Positions 51,087-59,563 of a stretch of 64,000 bases of DNA are shown in pieces. Each line of letters starts with the position of its first letter. Position 1 is the stretch's first letter. A model generated the notes under the pieces. It worked only from the letters and a program-made list of their open reading frames with translations. It made no database searches and was not told the origin of the DNA. The stretch comes from Streptomyces sp. NBC_00554. GTDB lineage: Bacteria > Actinomycetota > Actinomycetes > Streptomycetales > Streptomycetaceae. The DNA lies in contig NZ_CP107799.1 in the NCBI RefSeq assembly GCF_041431135.1, positions 62,001 through 126,000 on the forward strand. Reading direction: 5' to 3'. Position numbers and translations under genes: made by a program.

Positions 51087-52325
51087 ATGCATAAAGGCGA
51101 CGGATATAGCGATGGGCACACCGCCGGGACGGCCCCGTCCTCCCCGGTGCCGGTCGCCCTGCGCAGGGTGCTGGGTCTCGTGGTCTCAGGTGAGGCGACC
51201 AGCCGCGCGGAGATCTCCCGGCGCAGCGGCCTCGCCCGCTCGACCGTGGGTCAACAGGTCGACCACCTCGTCGCGCGCGGCATACTCCAGGAGCTCGAGA
51301 GCAGGGAGTCGGTCCGGGGACGCCCGCCGCGGGTCCTGACGATCAGCCCGCAGGCCGGGACCATCGCCGTCGCGGACATCGACACCTTGTCGAGCCAGGT
51401 CGCCATCGCCGACCTCACCCGGCGGGTGATCGCGCACGAGACCGTGGACATCCGGATCGACGCCGGCCCCCGGGCGGTGCTGGACGCGGTGACGGAGCGA
51501 CTGTCGAGCCTGCTGGCGAAGCACGACCGCGCCCCGGACCGGGTTCGCGAGACGGTGGTCGGCCTGCCCGGTCCCGTCGACTTCCAGCACGGCTGCGCGG
51601 TACGTCCGACCGGAATGCCCGGATGGGACGGCTACCCCGTCGCCGAGCACCTGCGCACCGCCTTCCGCTGCCCGGTCGTGGTGGACAACGACGTCAACCT
51701 CATGGCACTCGGCGAGGCCGGCCAGGCCGCGGCGGACACTCCGCTGCTCTGCATCAAGATCGCCAGCGGTATCGGTGCCGGGATCGTCACCGCGAACGGT
51801 GACGTGTACCGCGGAGCCGACGGGGCCGCCGGCGACATCGGCCACATCCGGGCGGTCGGCGGCGGCGACGTGCTGTGCGCCTGCGGCAACATCGGCTGCG
51901 TGGGAGCGCTCGCCTCCCACCGGGCGATCCTGCGCAGCCTCGGCATCCCCGAGACGACCGGCGAGGACCCGCTCCACGGCGCCCACGAACTGGCGCAAAG
52001 GGTGGCCAACAGCGATCCGCCCGCCCTGCACGCGCTGCGCCAGGCCGCCACCGAGATCGGCGAGGTGGTGGCGATGCTGGTGCACATGTTCAACCCCCGC
52101 ACCCTGGTGCTCGGCGGCCCACTGAGCGAACTCCGCGACGATCTGCTCTCCGGAGTCCGCGCGGTCGTCTACCAGCGCGCCCTGCCCCTGGCCACCCGCA
52201 AACTCACCATCACCACCACCCAGCTCGGCGCCGCAGCCGGGATCCACGGAGGGATCGCGCTCGCCACCCAGGACATCTTCAGCCCGCCGGGCATCGCACG
52301 ACTCCTGGCGAACGAACCCACGTAA
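51087..52325 (+). CDS. ROK-family transcriptional regulator
   Basis: 412 residues from ATG 51087. The N-terminal winged HTH (RRVLGLVVSGEATSRAEISR, RSGLARSTVGQQVDHLVARG) is followed by the ROK ATPase-like domain: VVDNDVNLMALGEAGQ, IKIASGIGAGIVTANGDVYR and GADGAAGDIGHI, with a zinc-binding CACGNIGCVGALAS block. It has no good Shine-Dalgarno; the ATG lies five bases after the inverted repeat, so the mRNA may be leaderless or the start may be downstream. ROK regulators bind sugars or sugar phosphates. Divergent from the glycoside array and co-directional with the iac genes; control of the former is more likely. Confidence 0.88.
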   Translation: MHKGDGYSDGHTAGTAPSSPVPVALRRVLGLVVSGEATSRAEISRRSGLARSTVGQQVDHLVARGILQELESRESVRGRPPRVLTISPQAGTIAVADIDTLSSQVAIADLTRRVIAHETVDIRIDAGPRAVLDAVTERLSSLLAKHDRAPDRVRETVVGLPGPVDFQHGCAVRPTGMPGWDGYPVAEHLRTAFRCPVVVDNDVNLMALGEAGQAAADTPLLCIKIASGIGAGIVTANGDVYRGADGAAGDIGHIRAVGGGDVLCACGNIGCVGALASHRAILRSLGIPETTGEDPLHGAHELAQRVANSDPPALHALRQAATEIGEVVAMLVHMFNPRTLVLGGPLSELRDDLLSGVRAVVYQRALPLATRKLTITTTQLGAAAGIHGGIALATQDIFSPPGIARLLANEPT

Positions 52326-52373
52326 CTGCTCCGGGCGCGCCGGACCCACATAAGGCTCCTAACGCGCCGGACC

Positions 52374-52394
52374 GTGTAAAGGAATCCCCTACAC
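52374..52394. promoter_or_regulatory. Imperfect palindrome upstream of iacA
   Basis: GTGTA (52374-52378) and TACAC (52390-52394) flank a GGAATCC core; eight of ten base pairs match. It lies 99 bases before the iacA start, in a gap without genes. A candidate binding site for the iac regulator, which is not encoded in the cluster. Confidence 0.4.
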
Positions 52395-52492
52395 ACTCCA
52401 GCCAACTCCCAATTGTCGGCCCGTTCCCGCCGCGCCTAGCGTGAAGACACGGCGGGATCGAGAACCGCCCGGCAACGCGAGGAGTTCGTCCC

Positions 52493-53665
52493 ATGACGCA
52501 GTCGCTGGAATCCCCGGCACCGGTCGATTCCGACGCCCGAGCGGCCGCCTTCGACCGCGTGCTGTCCCAAGTGGCCGAGCGCCGCGCAGAGTTCGAGGAG
52601 AAGCGGCACGTTCCGCGGGACATGGTCGCGGAGTTCAAGCGAGCCGGTCTCTACCGGGCGGGTGCACCGAAGCGCTTCGGCGGCGACGCACTGCCGCCGG
52701 CCGAGTTCCTGCGGCTCATCGAGCGGATATCGCAGGTCGACGGATCGGCCGGCTGGGTGGCCAGCTTCGGCTCGTCCCTCGTCTACCTGGCCGCACTGCC
52801 CCTTCAGACCCAGGCCGAGTTGTACGCCGACGGACCCGATGTGGCCTTCGCCGGGGGCCTGTTCCCCGTACAACCGGCCGAACTCGTCGACGGCACGTAC
52901 AGGGTCTCGGGCCGGTGGAAGTTCGCCAGCGGCTGCAAGGGCGCGGACGTCCTCGGTGTCGGCATCAAGGCGAGCGGCGACACGGCGGGGCAGCAGAACG
53001 CCGGTCGTCCGCTGACCGCCGTGATGCGTCCCGAGCAGCTGGAGATCGTCGAGAACTGGGACGTCATCGGCCTCCGCGGCACCGGAAGCCACGACCTGGT
53101 GGCCGACGGAGCGCTCGTCCCCGAGGAGTGGACGTTCGTACGCGGCGGCGAACCCACCGTCGACGAACCGCTGTACCGCTACCCGACCGTCCCCTATGCC
53201 GCCCAGGTCCTTGCCGTGGTCGGTCTCGGAGTCGCCCGCGCCGCACTCGACCAGGCGATCGCCAGCGGTGGACGCGCCGGATTCACCGGCGCCCCGAAGC
53301 CCGCCGAACGCGCCACCTACCGCATCGCGGTGGGCCAGGCGGAGGCCCAACTCCGGTCCGCGCGCGCCTTCTTCTACGAGACCACCGGCGAGGTGTGGGC
53401 GACAGTGGAGGCGGGAGATCCCGCGACCTCCGAGCAGGCCAGTCTGCTGCGGCTCGCCTCAGCCCATCTCGCGAAGACCTCGTTCGAGGTCGTACGCGCC
53501 GCTTACCAGCTCAGTGGCATCCCAGCCATCGCCGACGGCCACCCGATGCAGCGCTTCCTGCGCGACGCGTCCGTCGTCCCGCAGCACGCCTTCCTCCAGG
53601 AGGGCATGTACGACGGCGCCGGCGCGGTCCTCATGGGCGTCCAGCCCTTCCCCGGCTACCTCTAG
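52493..53665 (+). CDS. iacA: Indole-3-acetate monooxygenase, flavin-dependent (IacA-like)
   Basis: 390 residues from ATG 52493, with GAGGAG upstream. Belongs to the acyl-CoA-dehydrogenase-like group D flavin monooxygenases: EFEEKRHVPRDMVAEFKRAG, RISQVDGSAGWVASFGSSLV, YRVSGRWKFASGCKGADVLG, ENWDVIGLRGTGSHDLVADG and a C-terminal SGIPAIADGHPMQRFLRDAS. In the iac pathway IacA hydroxylates the indole ring of IAA using reduced flavin supplied by a reductase (IacG). Identity rests on family plus the exact collinearity of the following seven genes with iacBCDEFGH of Pseudomonas and Acinetobacter. Confidence 0.88.
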   Translation: MTQSLESPAPVDSDARAAAFDRVLSQVAERRAEFEEKRHVPRDMVAEFKRAGLYRAGAPKRFGGDALPPAEFLRLIERISQVDGSAGWVASFGSSLVYLAALPLQTQAELYADGPDVAFAGGLFPVQPAELVDGTYRVSGRWKFASGCKGADVLGVGIKASGDTAGQQNAGRPLTAVMRPEQLEIVENWDVIGLRGTGSHDLVADGALVPEEWTFVRGGEPTVDEPLYRYPTVPYAAQVLAVVGLGVARAALDQAIASGGRAGFTGAPKPAERATYRIAVGQAEAQLRSARAFFYETTGEVWATVEAGDPATSEQASLLRLASAHLAKTSFEVVRAAYQLSGIPAIADGHPMQRFLRDASVVPQHAFLQEGMYDGAGAVLMGVQPFPGYL

Positions 53666-53671
53666 CCCTTC

Positions 53672-53721
53672 CCGGCCCCCTCCGAGCAGCCCCTGTCCGG
53701 CCACCTCCGAGCAGCCCTTGT
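53672..53721. repeat. 25-bp tandem repeat between iacA and iacB
   Basis: Two head-to-tail copies of CCGGCCnCCTCCGAGCAGCC followed by CnTGT (53672-53696 and 53697-53721), differing at two bases and followed by a partial third. Not coding. Probably slippage-derived; it separates two otherwise coupled genes. Confidence 0.6.
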
Positions 53722-53753
53722 CCGGCCCACCCCTGAAAGGCGGGAACTCCACC

Positions 53754-54122
53754 ATGCCCCAGTCCGGCGACAAACCCCTGCGCGTGCTCTTCTGCATCGG
53801 CGTCAACCAGAACTTCTTCGATCTGCCCACCGGTCAGGGCAAGGCGGTCTGGGACGGCTTCACGACCATGCTCTCCCAGCTCTGGGAGCTGCCCGGTGTG
53901 AGCGTCCTCGGCACCATGGACGACGACCAGCACATGGTCGGCCCCTCCGACTCCTGGCCCTGGACGTCGTACGTCCTCGCCGACGTGGCCGACCAGCCGA
54001 CGGTGGCCGCGGCCTGCAACCTCTTCCGCACCGTCCAGGTCGGCGAGCACGGGCTGTGGCGCTACATGAAGATCGAGGCGCGCGTCGGCCGTCCGCTGCC
54101 GGAGCCGGAGGCCACCCGATGA
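53754..54122 (+). CDS. iacB: IacB-like small protein of the indole-3-acetate cluster
   Basis: 122 residues from ATG 53754. Sequence KPLRVLFCIGVNQNFFDLPT, VWDGFTTMLSQLWELPGVSV, LGTMDDDQHMVGPSDSWPWT and CNLFRTVQVGEHGLWRYMKI. This has the size and place of IacB, a cytoplasmic protein with no known catalytic motif that is thought to assist the second step (conversion of the hydroxylated IAA intermediate). Assignment depends on gene order between iacA and iacC. It overlaps iacC by four bases (ATGA). Confidence 0.78.
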   Translation: MPQSGDKPLRVLFCIGVNQNFFDLPTGQGKAVWDGFTTMLSQLWELPGVSVLGTMDDDQHMVGPSDSWPWTSYVLADVADQPTVAAACNLFRTVQVGEHGLWRYMKIEARVGRPLPEPEATR

Positions 54123-55393
54123 CCGTGTCCCCGGAGGTTCCCGACATCGCCGCGCTCGTCGAGGACGACCGCGTCGCCGGCACCCTCTACACCGGCCCGG
54201 AGCTGTTCGAGCTGGAGATGGACCGGATCTTCCACCGCACCTGGGTGTGGGTGGCCCACGAGAGCGAGATCGCCAAGGCGGGCGACTTCAAGACGGCCTG
54301 GGTCGGCCGCCGTCCCGTCATCGTCAGCCGCGACCGCCGCGGCGGCATCAACGTCCTCCTCAACCGCTGCCGCCATCGCGGTGCCAGCGTCTGCGACGTC
54401 CCCAAGGGCAACGGCAACGGCTTCACCTGTCCGTACCACGCGTGGTCGTACGCCCTGGACGGCACGCTGCGCGGCATCCCCTATCCCGAGGGCTACGAAA
54501 ACGTCACGGAGAAGAAGGACCTGCCGCTGCAACGCCTCAAGGTCGGGACGTACGCGGGCATGATCTTCGCGAGCTTCAACGACGAGATCGAACCGCTGGA
54601 GGACTTCCTCGGCGGGGCCCGGCTGTGGATCGACCGCTTCATGAAGCAGGGCGCCGGCTTCCCGATCAAGGTGCAGGGCGAGCACAAGTTCCGTTTCCAG
54701 GGCAACTGGAAGATCCAGTTGGAGAACACGACCGACTGGTACCACTTCCCGATCGTGCACCGCTCCTGGATGTCGTCCGTGGACGCCGAGACCGCGAGCA
54801 TGCTGTCGATCATGACCGATGAGAGCGCGGTCACCCACGCCCTCGGCAACGGCCACAGCGTGTCCGTCTCCGTAGCCGAGCACGTCGACCTGGACGTGGA
54901 CGACGGCAGCGAAAAGCTCCAGGACCGCTTCAGCCATGTCATCGAGGAGTTGTCGAAGGACCTGCCTCCGGAGCGCGTACGGCGGATCGTGCGCTCGCTG
55001 CACGGCGCGGGCTTCAACCTCAACCTGTTCCCGAACGTGGCCATGTCGATGTCCTTCTTCCGGGTTTTGCGGCCCATCTCGGTCGCGGAGACGGAGATCC
55101 GGCACGTGGCCCTCGGCCTGGACGGCGGCCCCGAGATCGTCAACCGCGAACGGCTGCGCATCCACGAGCACTTCCAGGGCCCCTTCGGCTTCGGCAGCCC
55201 CGACGACGCCGAAGCCTGGAACCGCGTCCAGCGCGGCGTGACCGGCGGCGCCGACATGCCGATCCTCGTCAACCGGGGCCTCGGCCGGGAGAAGCCCAAC
55301 GACCTGGGCCAGCCGACCTCCCACGCGACGGACGAGACCGGCATGCGCGAGGCCTACGCGATGTGGAAGAGGATGATGACCGATGTCAAGTGA
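54119..55393 (+). CDS. iacC: Rieske non-haem iron oxygenase large subunit (IacC-like)
   Basis: 424 residues from ATG 54119. The N-terminal Rieske centre is Cys84-x-His86 (NRCRHRGAS) and Cys104-x2-His107 (TCPYHAW). The catalytic mononuclear iron ligands are His209 and His214 in DWYHFPIVH with bridging Asp206. Alpha subunit of an aromatic-ring-hydroxylating dioxygenase. In iac pathways IacCD attacks the dioxindole-type intermediate during conversion toward catechol. Electrons come from the ferredoxin reductase encoded by iacF. Overlaps iacD by 11 bases. Confidence 0.88.
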   Translation: MTVSPEVPDIAALVEDDRVAGTLYTGPELFELEMDRIFHRTWVWVAHESEIAKAGDFKTAWVGRRPVIVSRDRRGGINVLLNRCRHRGASVCDVPKGNGNGFTCPYHAWSYALDGTLRGIPYPEGYENVTEKKDLPLQRLKVGTYAGMIFASFNDEIEPLEDFLGGARLWIDRFMKQGAGFPIKVQGEHKFRFQGNWKIQLENTTDWYHFPIVHRSWMSSVDAETASMLSIMTDESAVTHALGNGHSVSVSVAEHVDLDVDDGSEKLQDRFSHVIEELSKDLPPERVRRIVRSLHGAGFNLNLFPNVAMSMSFFRVLRPISVAETEIRHVALGLDGGPEIVNRERLRIHEHFQGPFGFGSPDDAEAWNRVQRGVTGGADMPILVNRGLGREKPNDLGQPTSHATDETGMREAYAMWKRMMTDVK

Positions 55394-55937
55394 CGTTCTC
55401 AGCACGACAGTTGGTGGCGTTCTCAGTACGGCAGTTGTGGATGCCGAACTGCCGCTCGACGATCCGCGCGCCCTCGCCGCGCTCTCCCTGATCTGGCGCG
55501 AGGCCCGCCTCCTGGACGCCAAGCGGTACGAGGAGTGGGACACGCTGTGGGCCGAGGGCGGCGAGTACGTCGTCCCCATCGACCCGGAGACGACGGACTT
55601 CGCCGGCTCGCTGAACCTGATGTACGACAACGACCGGATGCGCCGGATGCGCATCGAGCGGCTGACCGGTGGTCTCTCCATCTCGGCGACGGCCGCGGCC
55701 CGTACGGTCCGTTCCGTCTCCCGCTTCACGGTCGCCGCACGTGACGAGTCCGAGGACTCCATCGAGATCTGTTCGGCGCAGGTGGTCGTCGGCTACAAGC
55801 GCGGCGAAACCTTCGTCCTGGCGGCCGATCTCACGCACCGCATCGCCTTCGCCGGCGACGGTCCCCGCATCGTGCGCAAGATCGTCCGTCTGATCAACTC
55901 CGAGGACGCCGTGACGGCGTCGGGGTTCCTCCTGTGA
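55383..55937 (+). CDS. iacD: Ring-hydroxylating dioxygenase small subunit (IacD-like)
   Basis: 184 residues from ATG 55383, which overlaps the iacC stop. Beta-subunit (NTF2-like) fold: ALAALSLIWREARLLDAKRY, EEWDTLWAEGGEYVVPIDPE and ISATAAARTVRSVSRFTVAA, ending RIVRKIVRLINSEDAVTASG. Supports the structure of the alpha subunit and has no metal centre. Cotranslation with iacC is implied by the overlap. A GTGA overlap links it to iacE. Confidence 0.88.
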   Translation: MSSDVLSTTVGGVLSTAVVDAELPLDDPRALAALSLIWREARLLDAKRYEEWDTLWAEGGEYVVPIDPETTDFAGSLNLMYDNDRMRRMRIERLTGGLSISATAAARTVRSVSRFTVAARDESEDSIEICSAQVVVGYKRGETFVLAADLTHRIAFAGDGPRIVRKIVRLINSEDAVTASGFLL

Positions 55938-56701
55938 GCCCGGCAGGGTGGGAGGACGACCAGCCGCGCGTCGTGCTGGTCACCGGAGCGGCCCGTGGCC
56001 TGGGCGCCTGTATCGCCTCCCGGTTCTACGACCGCGGCTACCGCGTCGCCGTCACCGACCTGGACGGGGAAGCCGCGGTGAAGGCCGCCGCCACCCTGGA
56101 TCCGACCGGGAGTTCCGCGGTCGGGCTCGGCCTGGACGCCCGCGACAAGGCCGCGTTCGTACGGGTACTGGACGACCTGGTGGCACGTTGGGGCGCCGTT
56201 CACGTCCTGGTGAACAACGCGGGCCTCTCCAAGGTCGAGGCGCTGATGGACATCACCCCCGAGAGCTTCGGCTCGGTCGTCTCGGCCAACCTCGACGGCA
56301 CGTTCCTCGGCTGCCAGGTGCTCGGCGCGTACTTCGCCGACCGCGGTTACGGACGCATCGTCAACATCGCCTCGCTCGCCGGGCAGAACGGCGGCACGGC
56401 GACCGGCGCGCACTATGCCTCGGCCAAGGGCGGCGTCATCACGCTGACCAAGGTGTTCGCCCGCGAACTCGGGCCGCAGGGCGTGACGGTCAACGCCATC
56501 TCCCCCGGCCCGCAGGAACTGCCGTCCGTCCGCGAGAGCGTCGACCCGGACAGGCTCGCGCAGATCGAGGCCTCGATTCCGGTACGCCGCCTCGGGCGCC
56601 CCGAGTTCATCGCCGACATGGCCGTGCTGCTGGCGGCGGACAACGCGGACTCGGTGACCGGGGCGTGCTGGGACGCCAACGGCGGCCTCTACATGCGCTG
56701 A
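55934..56701 (+). CDS. iacE: Short-chain dehydrogenase/reductase (IacE-like)
   Basis: 255 residues from GTG 55934. Classical SDR: VVLVTGAARGLGACIASRFY (TGxxxGxG), HVLVNNAGLSKVEALMDIT (NNAG), GRIVNIASLAGQNGG and catalytic Tyr-Lys in ATGAHYASAKGGVI. In IacE the reductase acts on the dioxindole-type intermediate of IAA breakdown. The position between the dioxygenase and its electron-transfer partner matches iac clusters. Coupled to iacD by a GTGA overlap; a 59-base gap follows. Confidence 0.87.
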   Translation: MSPAGWEDDQPRVVLVTGAARGLGACIASRFYDRGYRVAVTDLDGEAAVKAAATLDPTGSSAVGLGLDARDKAAFVRVLDDLVARWGAVHVLVNNAGLSKVEALMDITPESFGSVVSANLDGTFLGCQVLGAYFADRGYGRIVNIASLAGQNGGTATGAHYASAKGGVITLTKVFARELGPQGVTVNAISPGPQELPSVRESVDPDRLAQIEASIPVRRLGRPEFIADMAVLLAADNADSVTGACWDANGGLYMR

Positions 56702-56760
56702 AGCCCCTCGCCCTTCTGGATCCACCCCGACCGGTTCCACCCGAATGTGAAGGCAGACGG

Positions 56761-57714
56761 ATGTTCACTGTCACCGTCACCGAGGCCGTCGACGTCACCG
56801 ACGCGGTCAAGGTCCTCCGGCTGGCCCGCTCCGACGGCAGCCCGCTCCCGGGCTACCCGGCCGGTGCCCACATCGATGTGACCGGACCGACCGGGATCAC
56901 CCGCCCCTACTCACTGTGCGGACCGCCGCACGACCCCGGCGCCTACACGATCGCGGTCAAACGCGAGGAGACGTCCCGGGGTGGCTCCCAGGCCCTGCAC
57001 GACAAGACGGAACCCGGCACGGAGCTGCGCATCGGCGCACCCCGACAGCTCTTCGGCCTCGACTCCGGCGCGAGCGAGCACCACCTGGTCGCGGCCGGCA
57101 TCGGTATCACGCCGCTGCTCGCGATGGCGTACGAACTCCTCGCCACCGGTGCGGACTTCAGGCTGCACTACGTGGCGCGGAGCCGGGCCGAGGCGGCCCT
57201 CGCGGACCGGCTGGAGGAATCCGTCTTCGCCGATCGGGTCGTCCGCCACTTCGGGCACGGGCGGGAGACGGCGATCCGGGCGCTCTCCGACGCGCTCACC
57301 GGTCTCCCGGCGAGTGCGCACGTGTACACCTGCGGGCCCCAGGGGTTCATGGAACAGGTCACCGCGCTCGCGGCCCGAAGCGTGCCAGAGGACCAGATCC
57401 ACTCCGAGCTGTTCCAGGCGGCGGACCAGCCGGACGCAGCCCCCGCCGAGAGCTTCGAGGTCGAACTCGACACTGGCGAGGTCTACACGGTGCCCGCAGA
57501 CAAGAGCATCGCCGAAGTGCTGGAGGACAACGGAGTCCCACTCGACACCTCCTGTCGCGAAGGCATCTGCGGCACCTGCGTCCTACGGGTCCTCGACGGC
57601 GAGCCCGACCACCGCGACCACTGCCTGACCGCCAAGGAAAAGGCGGCGGGCGACCAGATCGCCGCATGCGTCTCACGCTCCAGGTCACCCCGGTTGGTGG
57701 TCGAGCTGTGGTGA
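56761..57714 (+). CDS. iacF: Ferredoxin-NAD(P)H oxidoreductase of the dioxygenase (IacF-like)
   Basis: 317 residues from ATG 56761. PDR/VanB-type reductase: an FMN domain with ITRPYSLCGPPHDPGAYTIA, an NAD domain with GIGITPLLAMAYELLATGAD and YTCGPQGFMEQV, then a C-terminal plant-type 2Fe-2S ferredoxin domain with CREGICGTCVLRVLDGEPDH and a fourth Cys near ACVSRSRSP. It shuttles electrons from NAD(P)H to the Rieske oxygenase IacCD. Length and domain order match known IacF. Confidence 0.88.
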   Translation: MFTVTVTEAVDVTDAVKVLRLARSDGSPLPGYPAGAHIDVTGPTGITRPYSLCGPPHDPGAYTIAVKREETSRGGSQALHDKTEPGTELRIGAPRQLFGLDSGASEHHLVAAGIGITPLLAMAYELLATGADFRLHYVARSRAEAALADRLEESVFADRVVRHFGHGRETAIRALSDALTGLPASAHVYTCGPQGFMEQVTALAARSVPEDQIHSELFQAADQPDAAPAESFEVELDTGEVYTVPADKSIAEVLEDNGVPLDTSCREGICGTCVLRVLDGEPDHRDHCLTAKEKAAGDQIAACVSRSRSPRLVVELW

Positions 57715-57772
57715 ACCGGCACGCCGAGCGACGCGCCGCGCCGGAGTCCGGCGCAGAGAGGAACAGACGACC

Positions 57773-58297
57773 ATGAACGCGTACGACACCCAACGCGCCC
57801 CGAATCGGGCGGACTTCCGGGAGGCGATGGCGCATCTTCCCGCGGCCGTCAACATCCTGACGACGGACGGACCGAACGGCCGGTGCGGCATCACCGTCAG
57901 CGCGGTCTGCTCGGTGACCGACGATCCGCCGACCGTCCTGGTCTGCGTCAACCGCAAGAGCGCCATGCACGACGTCTTCAGCGCCAACGGCCGCGTGTGC
58001 GTCAACGTCCTCGGCGGGGACCAGCAGGAGCTGGCGCTGCACTTCGCCGGCGCGACCGAGGCGTCCATGGCCGAGCGCTTCACCTGGGACGTCTGGGACC
58101 GGACTCATGACGTGCCGGTGCTCAAGGACGCGGTGGTGACCGTGGTCGGCACCATCAAGGATTCCAAGGCCATGGGCACCCACAGCGTGCTGTTCGTCGA
58201 GATCGAGCGGATCCGCACCCGGCCGGGCGGCCACAGCCTCGTCTACTTCAACCGCAGCTTCCACCGGCTGGACTCGGCGCCGCCGGTGGCCTGTTGA
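57773..58297 (+). CDS. iacG: Flavin reductase partner (IacG-like)
   Basis: 174 residues from ATG 57773. Flavin-reductase-like (HpaC type) FMN-binding split barrel: FREAMAHLPAAVNILTTDGP, CGITVSAVCSVTDDPPTVLV, MAERFTWDVWDRTHDVPVLK and HSLVYFNRSFHRLD. It provides reduced FAD/FMN for the first hydroxylation by IacA. The gene follows iacF by 58 bases and precedes iacH by 30, all in the same direction. Confidence 0.88.
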   Translation: MNAYDTQRAPNRADFREAMAHLPAAVNILTTDGPNGRCGITVSAVCSVTDDPPTVLVCVNRKSAMHDVFSANGRVCVNVLGGDQQELALHFAGATEASMAERFTWDVWDRTHDVPVLKDAVVTVVGTIKDSKAMGTHSVLFVEIERIRTRPGGHSLVYFNRSFHRLDSAPPVAC

Positions 58298-58327
58298 GGA
58301 ACGCCCCTACTTCGAAAGCAGGTTGAC

Positions 58328-59563
58328 GTGCCCTCATTGACATCCGCCGCGCACGACCCGCTGGCCTCGGTCGACAGCGCTCTGCGGCGCCTGGGCGAGA
58401 GCGAGCCGGACATCCGTGCCTGGGTCCTCGTCGACGCGAAGGGTGCGCGCGTGGCGGCCGGGCGCGGCACGGACGGGCCGCTGCGGGGTGTACCGGTCGG
58501 CGTCAAGGACATCATCGACGTCGCCGGGCTGCCCACCGAGTGCGGCTCCCCGCTCCGGCGAGGGCGGATCGCCACGTCCGACGCCTGGCTGGTGGACCGG
58601 CTGCGCCGGGCGGGCGCCGTACCGCTGGGCAAGACGGTCACCACCGAGTTCGCGTACTTCCAGCCGGGTCCGACCCGCAATCCGCACAACCTCGCCCACA
58701 CTCCGGGCGGTTCCTCCAGTGGGTCCGCGGCCGCGGTCGCGGCGGGTGTGGTGCCGTTGGCTCTGGGCTCGCAGACGGCGGGTTCGCTGACCAGGCCGGT
58801 GTCATTCTGCGGTGTCGCCGGGTACGTCGCCCCGGTCGGCGCCTGGTCGACGCGGGGGTTCACCGGGCTCAGTCCGAGCCTGGACGCGCCGGGGTTGATC
58901 ACGGCCGGGGTCACCGACCTGGCGGCAGTGGTCGAGGCAGTCGACGGCACCAGGGCCGAACTCTCGGACGAGATCAGGGTGTTGGTCTGGCCCGGCACCG
59001 AACTGGCCGACATCGACCCGGCGATGCTCGACGCGCTGGACCGAACCGCCAGGGCCCTGACTGCAGCCGGCGCCGAGACGAACGACCTTGGCGGCCAGGT
59101 CCGGACACCCGAACTCGCCGAAACCCACGCCACCGTCATGGCGTACGAGGCCGCGCGTTCCCTGGCCGCCGAGGCGGAGCACCCGGAGTCGCTGAGTACG
59201 CCCCTGCGCGAACTGCTGGAACGCGGCCGCCGGACCCCCGAGGGCGAGTACCGCACGGCACAGGACACCGCGCGCACCGCCCGTGCCCGCATCCTCGACC
59301 TGCTCACCCGGGTCGACGTGATCCTCGCTCCGGCCGCCCCCGGCCCCGCCCCGCACGGGCTGGACGCCACCGGTACCCCCGTGCTCAGCCGCCCTTGGCA
59401 ACTGCTCGGCCTGCCCGTGGTCACCGTCCCCGGCCACCGCGACCCGCACGGCATGCCGCTCGGCCTCCAACTCATCGGCCACCCCGACCGCGTGGCCCGA
59501 CTGCTCGGCATCGCCCAGCACGCGGAGGCGATCGTCCAGGAGACCGCCGGGGGCACCCGATGA
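58328..59563 (+). CDS. iacH: Amidase-signature hydrolase (IacH-like)
   Basis: 411 residues from GTG 58328. Amidase-signature Ser-cisSer-Lys triad: Lys60 in VPVGVKDIIDVAGLP, a Ser cluster at 129-131 in GGSSSGSAAAVAAG and nucleophile Ser153 in QTAGSLTRP. In the iac cluster the amidase hydrolyses a late amide intermediate, releasing an anthranilate-like or malonyl fragment (exact step debated). Overlaps the muconate cycloisomerase gene (ATGA at 59560-59563), linking auxin breakdown to catechol catabolism. Length slightly shorter than some amidases. Confidence 0.86.
   Translation: MPSLTSAAHDPLASVDSALRRLGESEPDIRAWVLVDAKGARVAAGRGTDGPLRGVPVGVKDIIDVAGLPTECGSPLRRGRIATSDAWLVDRLRRAGAVPLGKTVTTEFAYFQPGPTRNPHNLAHTPGGSSSGSAAAVAAGVVPLALGSQTAGSLTRPVSFCGVAGYVAPVGAWSTRGFTGLSPSLDAPGLITAGVTDLAAVVEAVDGTRAELSDEIRVLVWPGTELADIDPAMLDALDRTARALTAAGAETNDLGGQVRTPELAETHATVMAYEAARSLAAEAEHPESLSTPLRELLERGRRTPEGEYRTAQDTARTARARILDLLTRVDVILAPAAPGPAPHGLDATGTPVLSRPWQLLGLPVVTVPGHRDPHGMPLGLQLIGHPDRVARLLGIAQHAEAIVQETAGGTR

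Noticed and set aside
54062..55762. 566-codon minus-strand ORF
   Set aside because: Antisense to iacC and iacD, which show Rieske and beta-subunit motifs. GC-rich codon use creates long open antisense frames.
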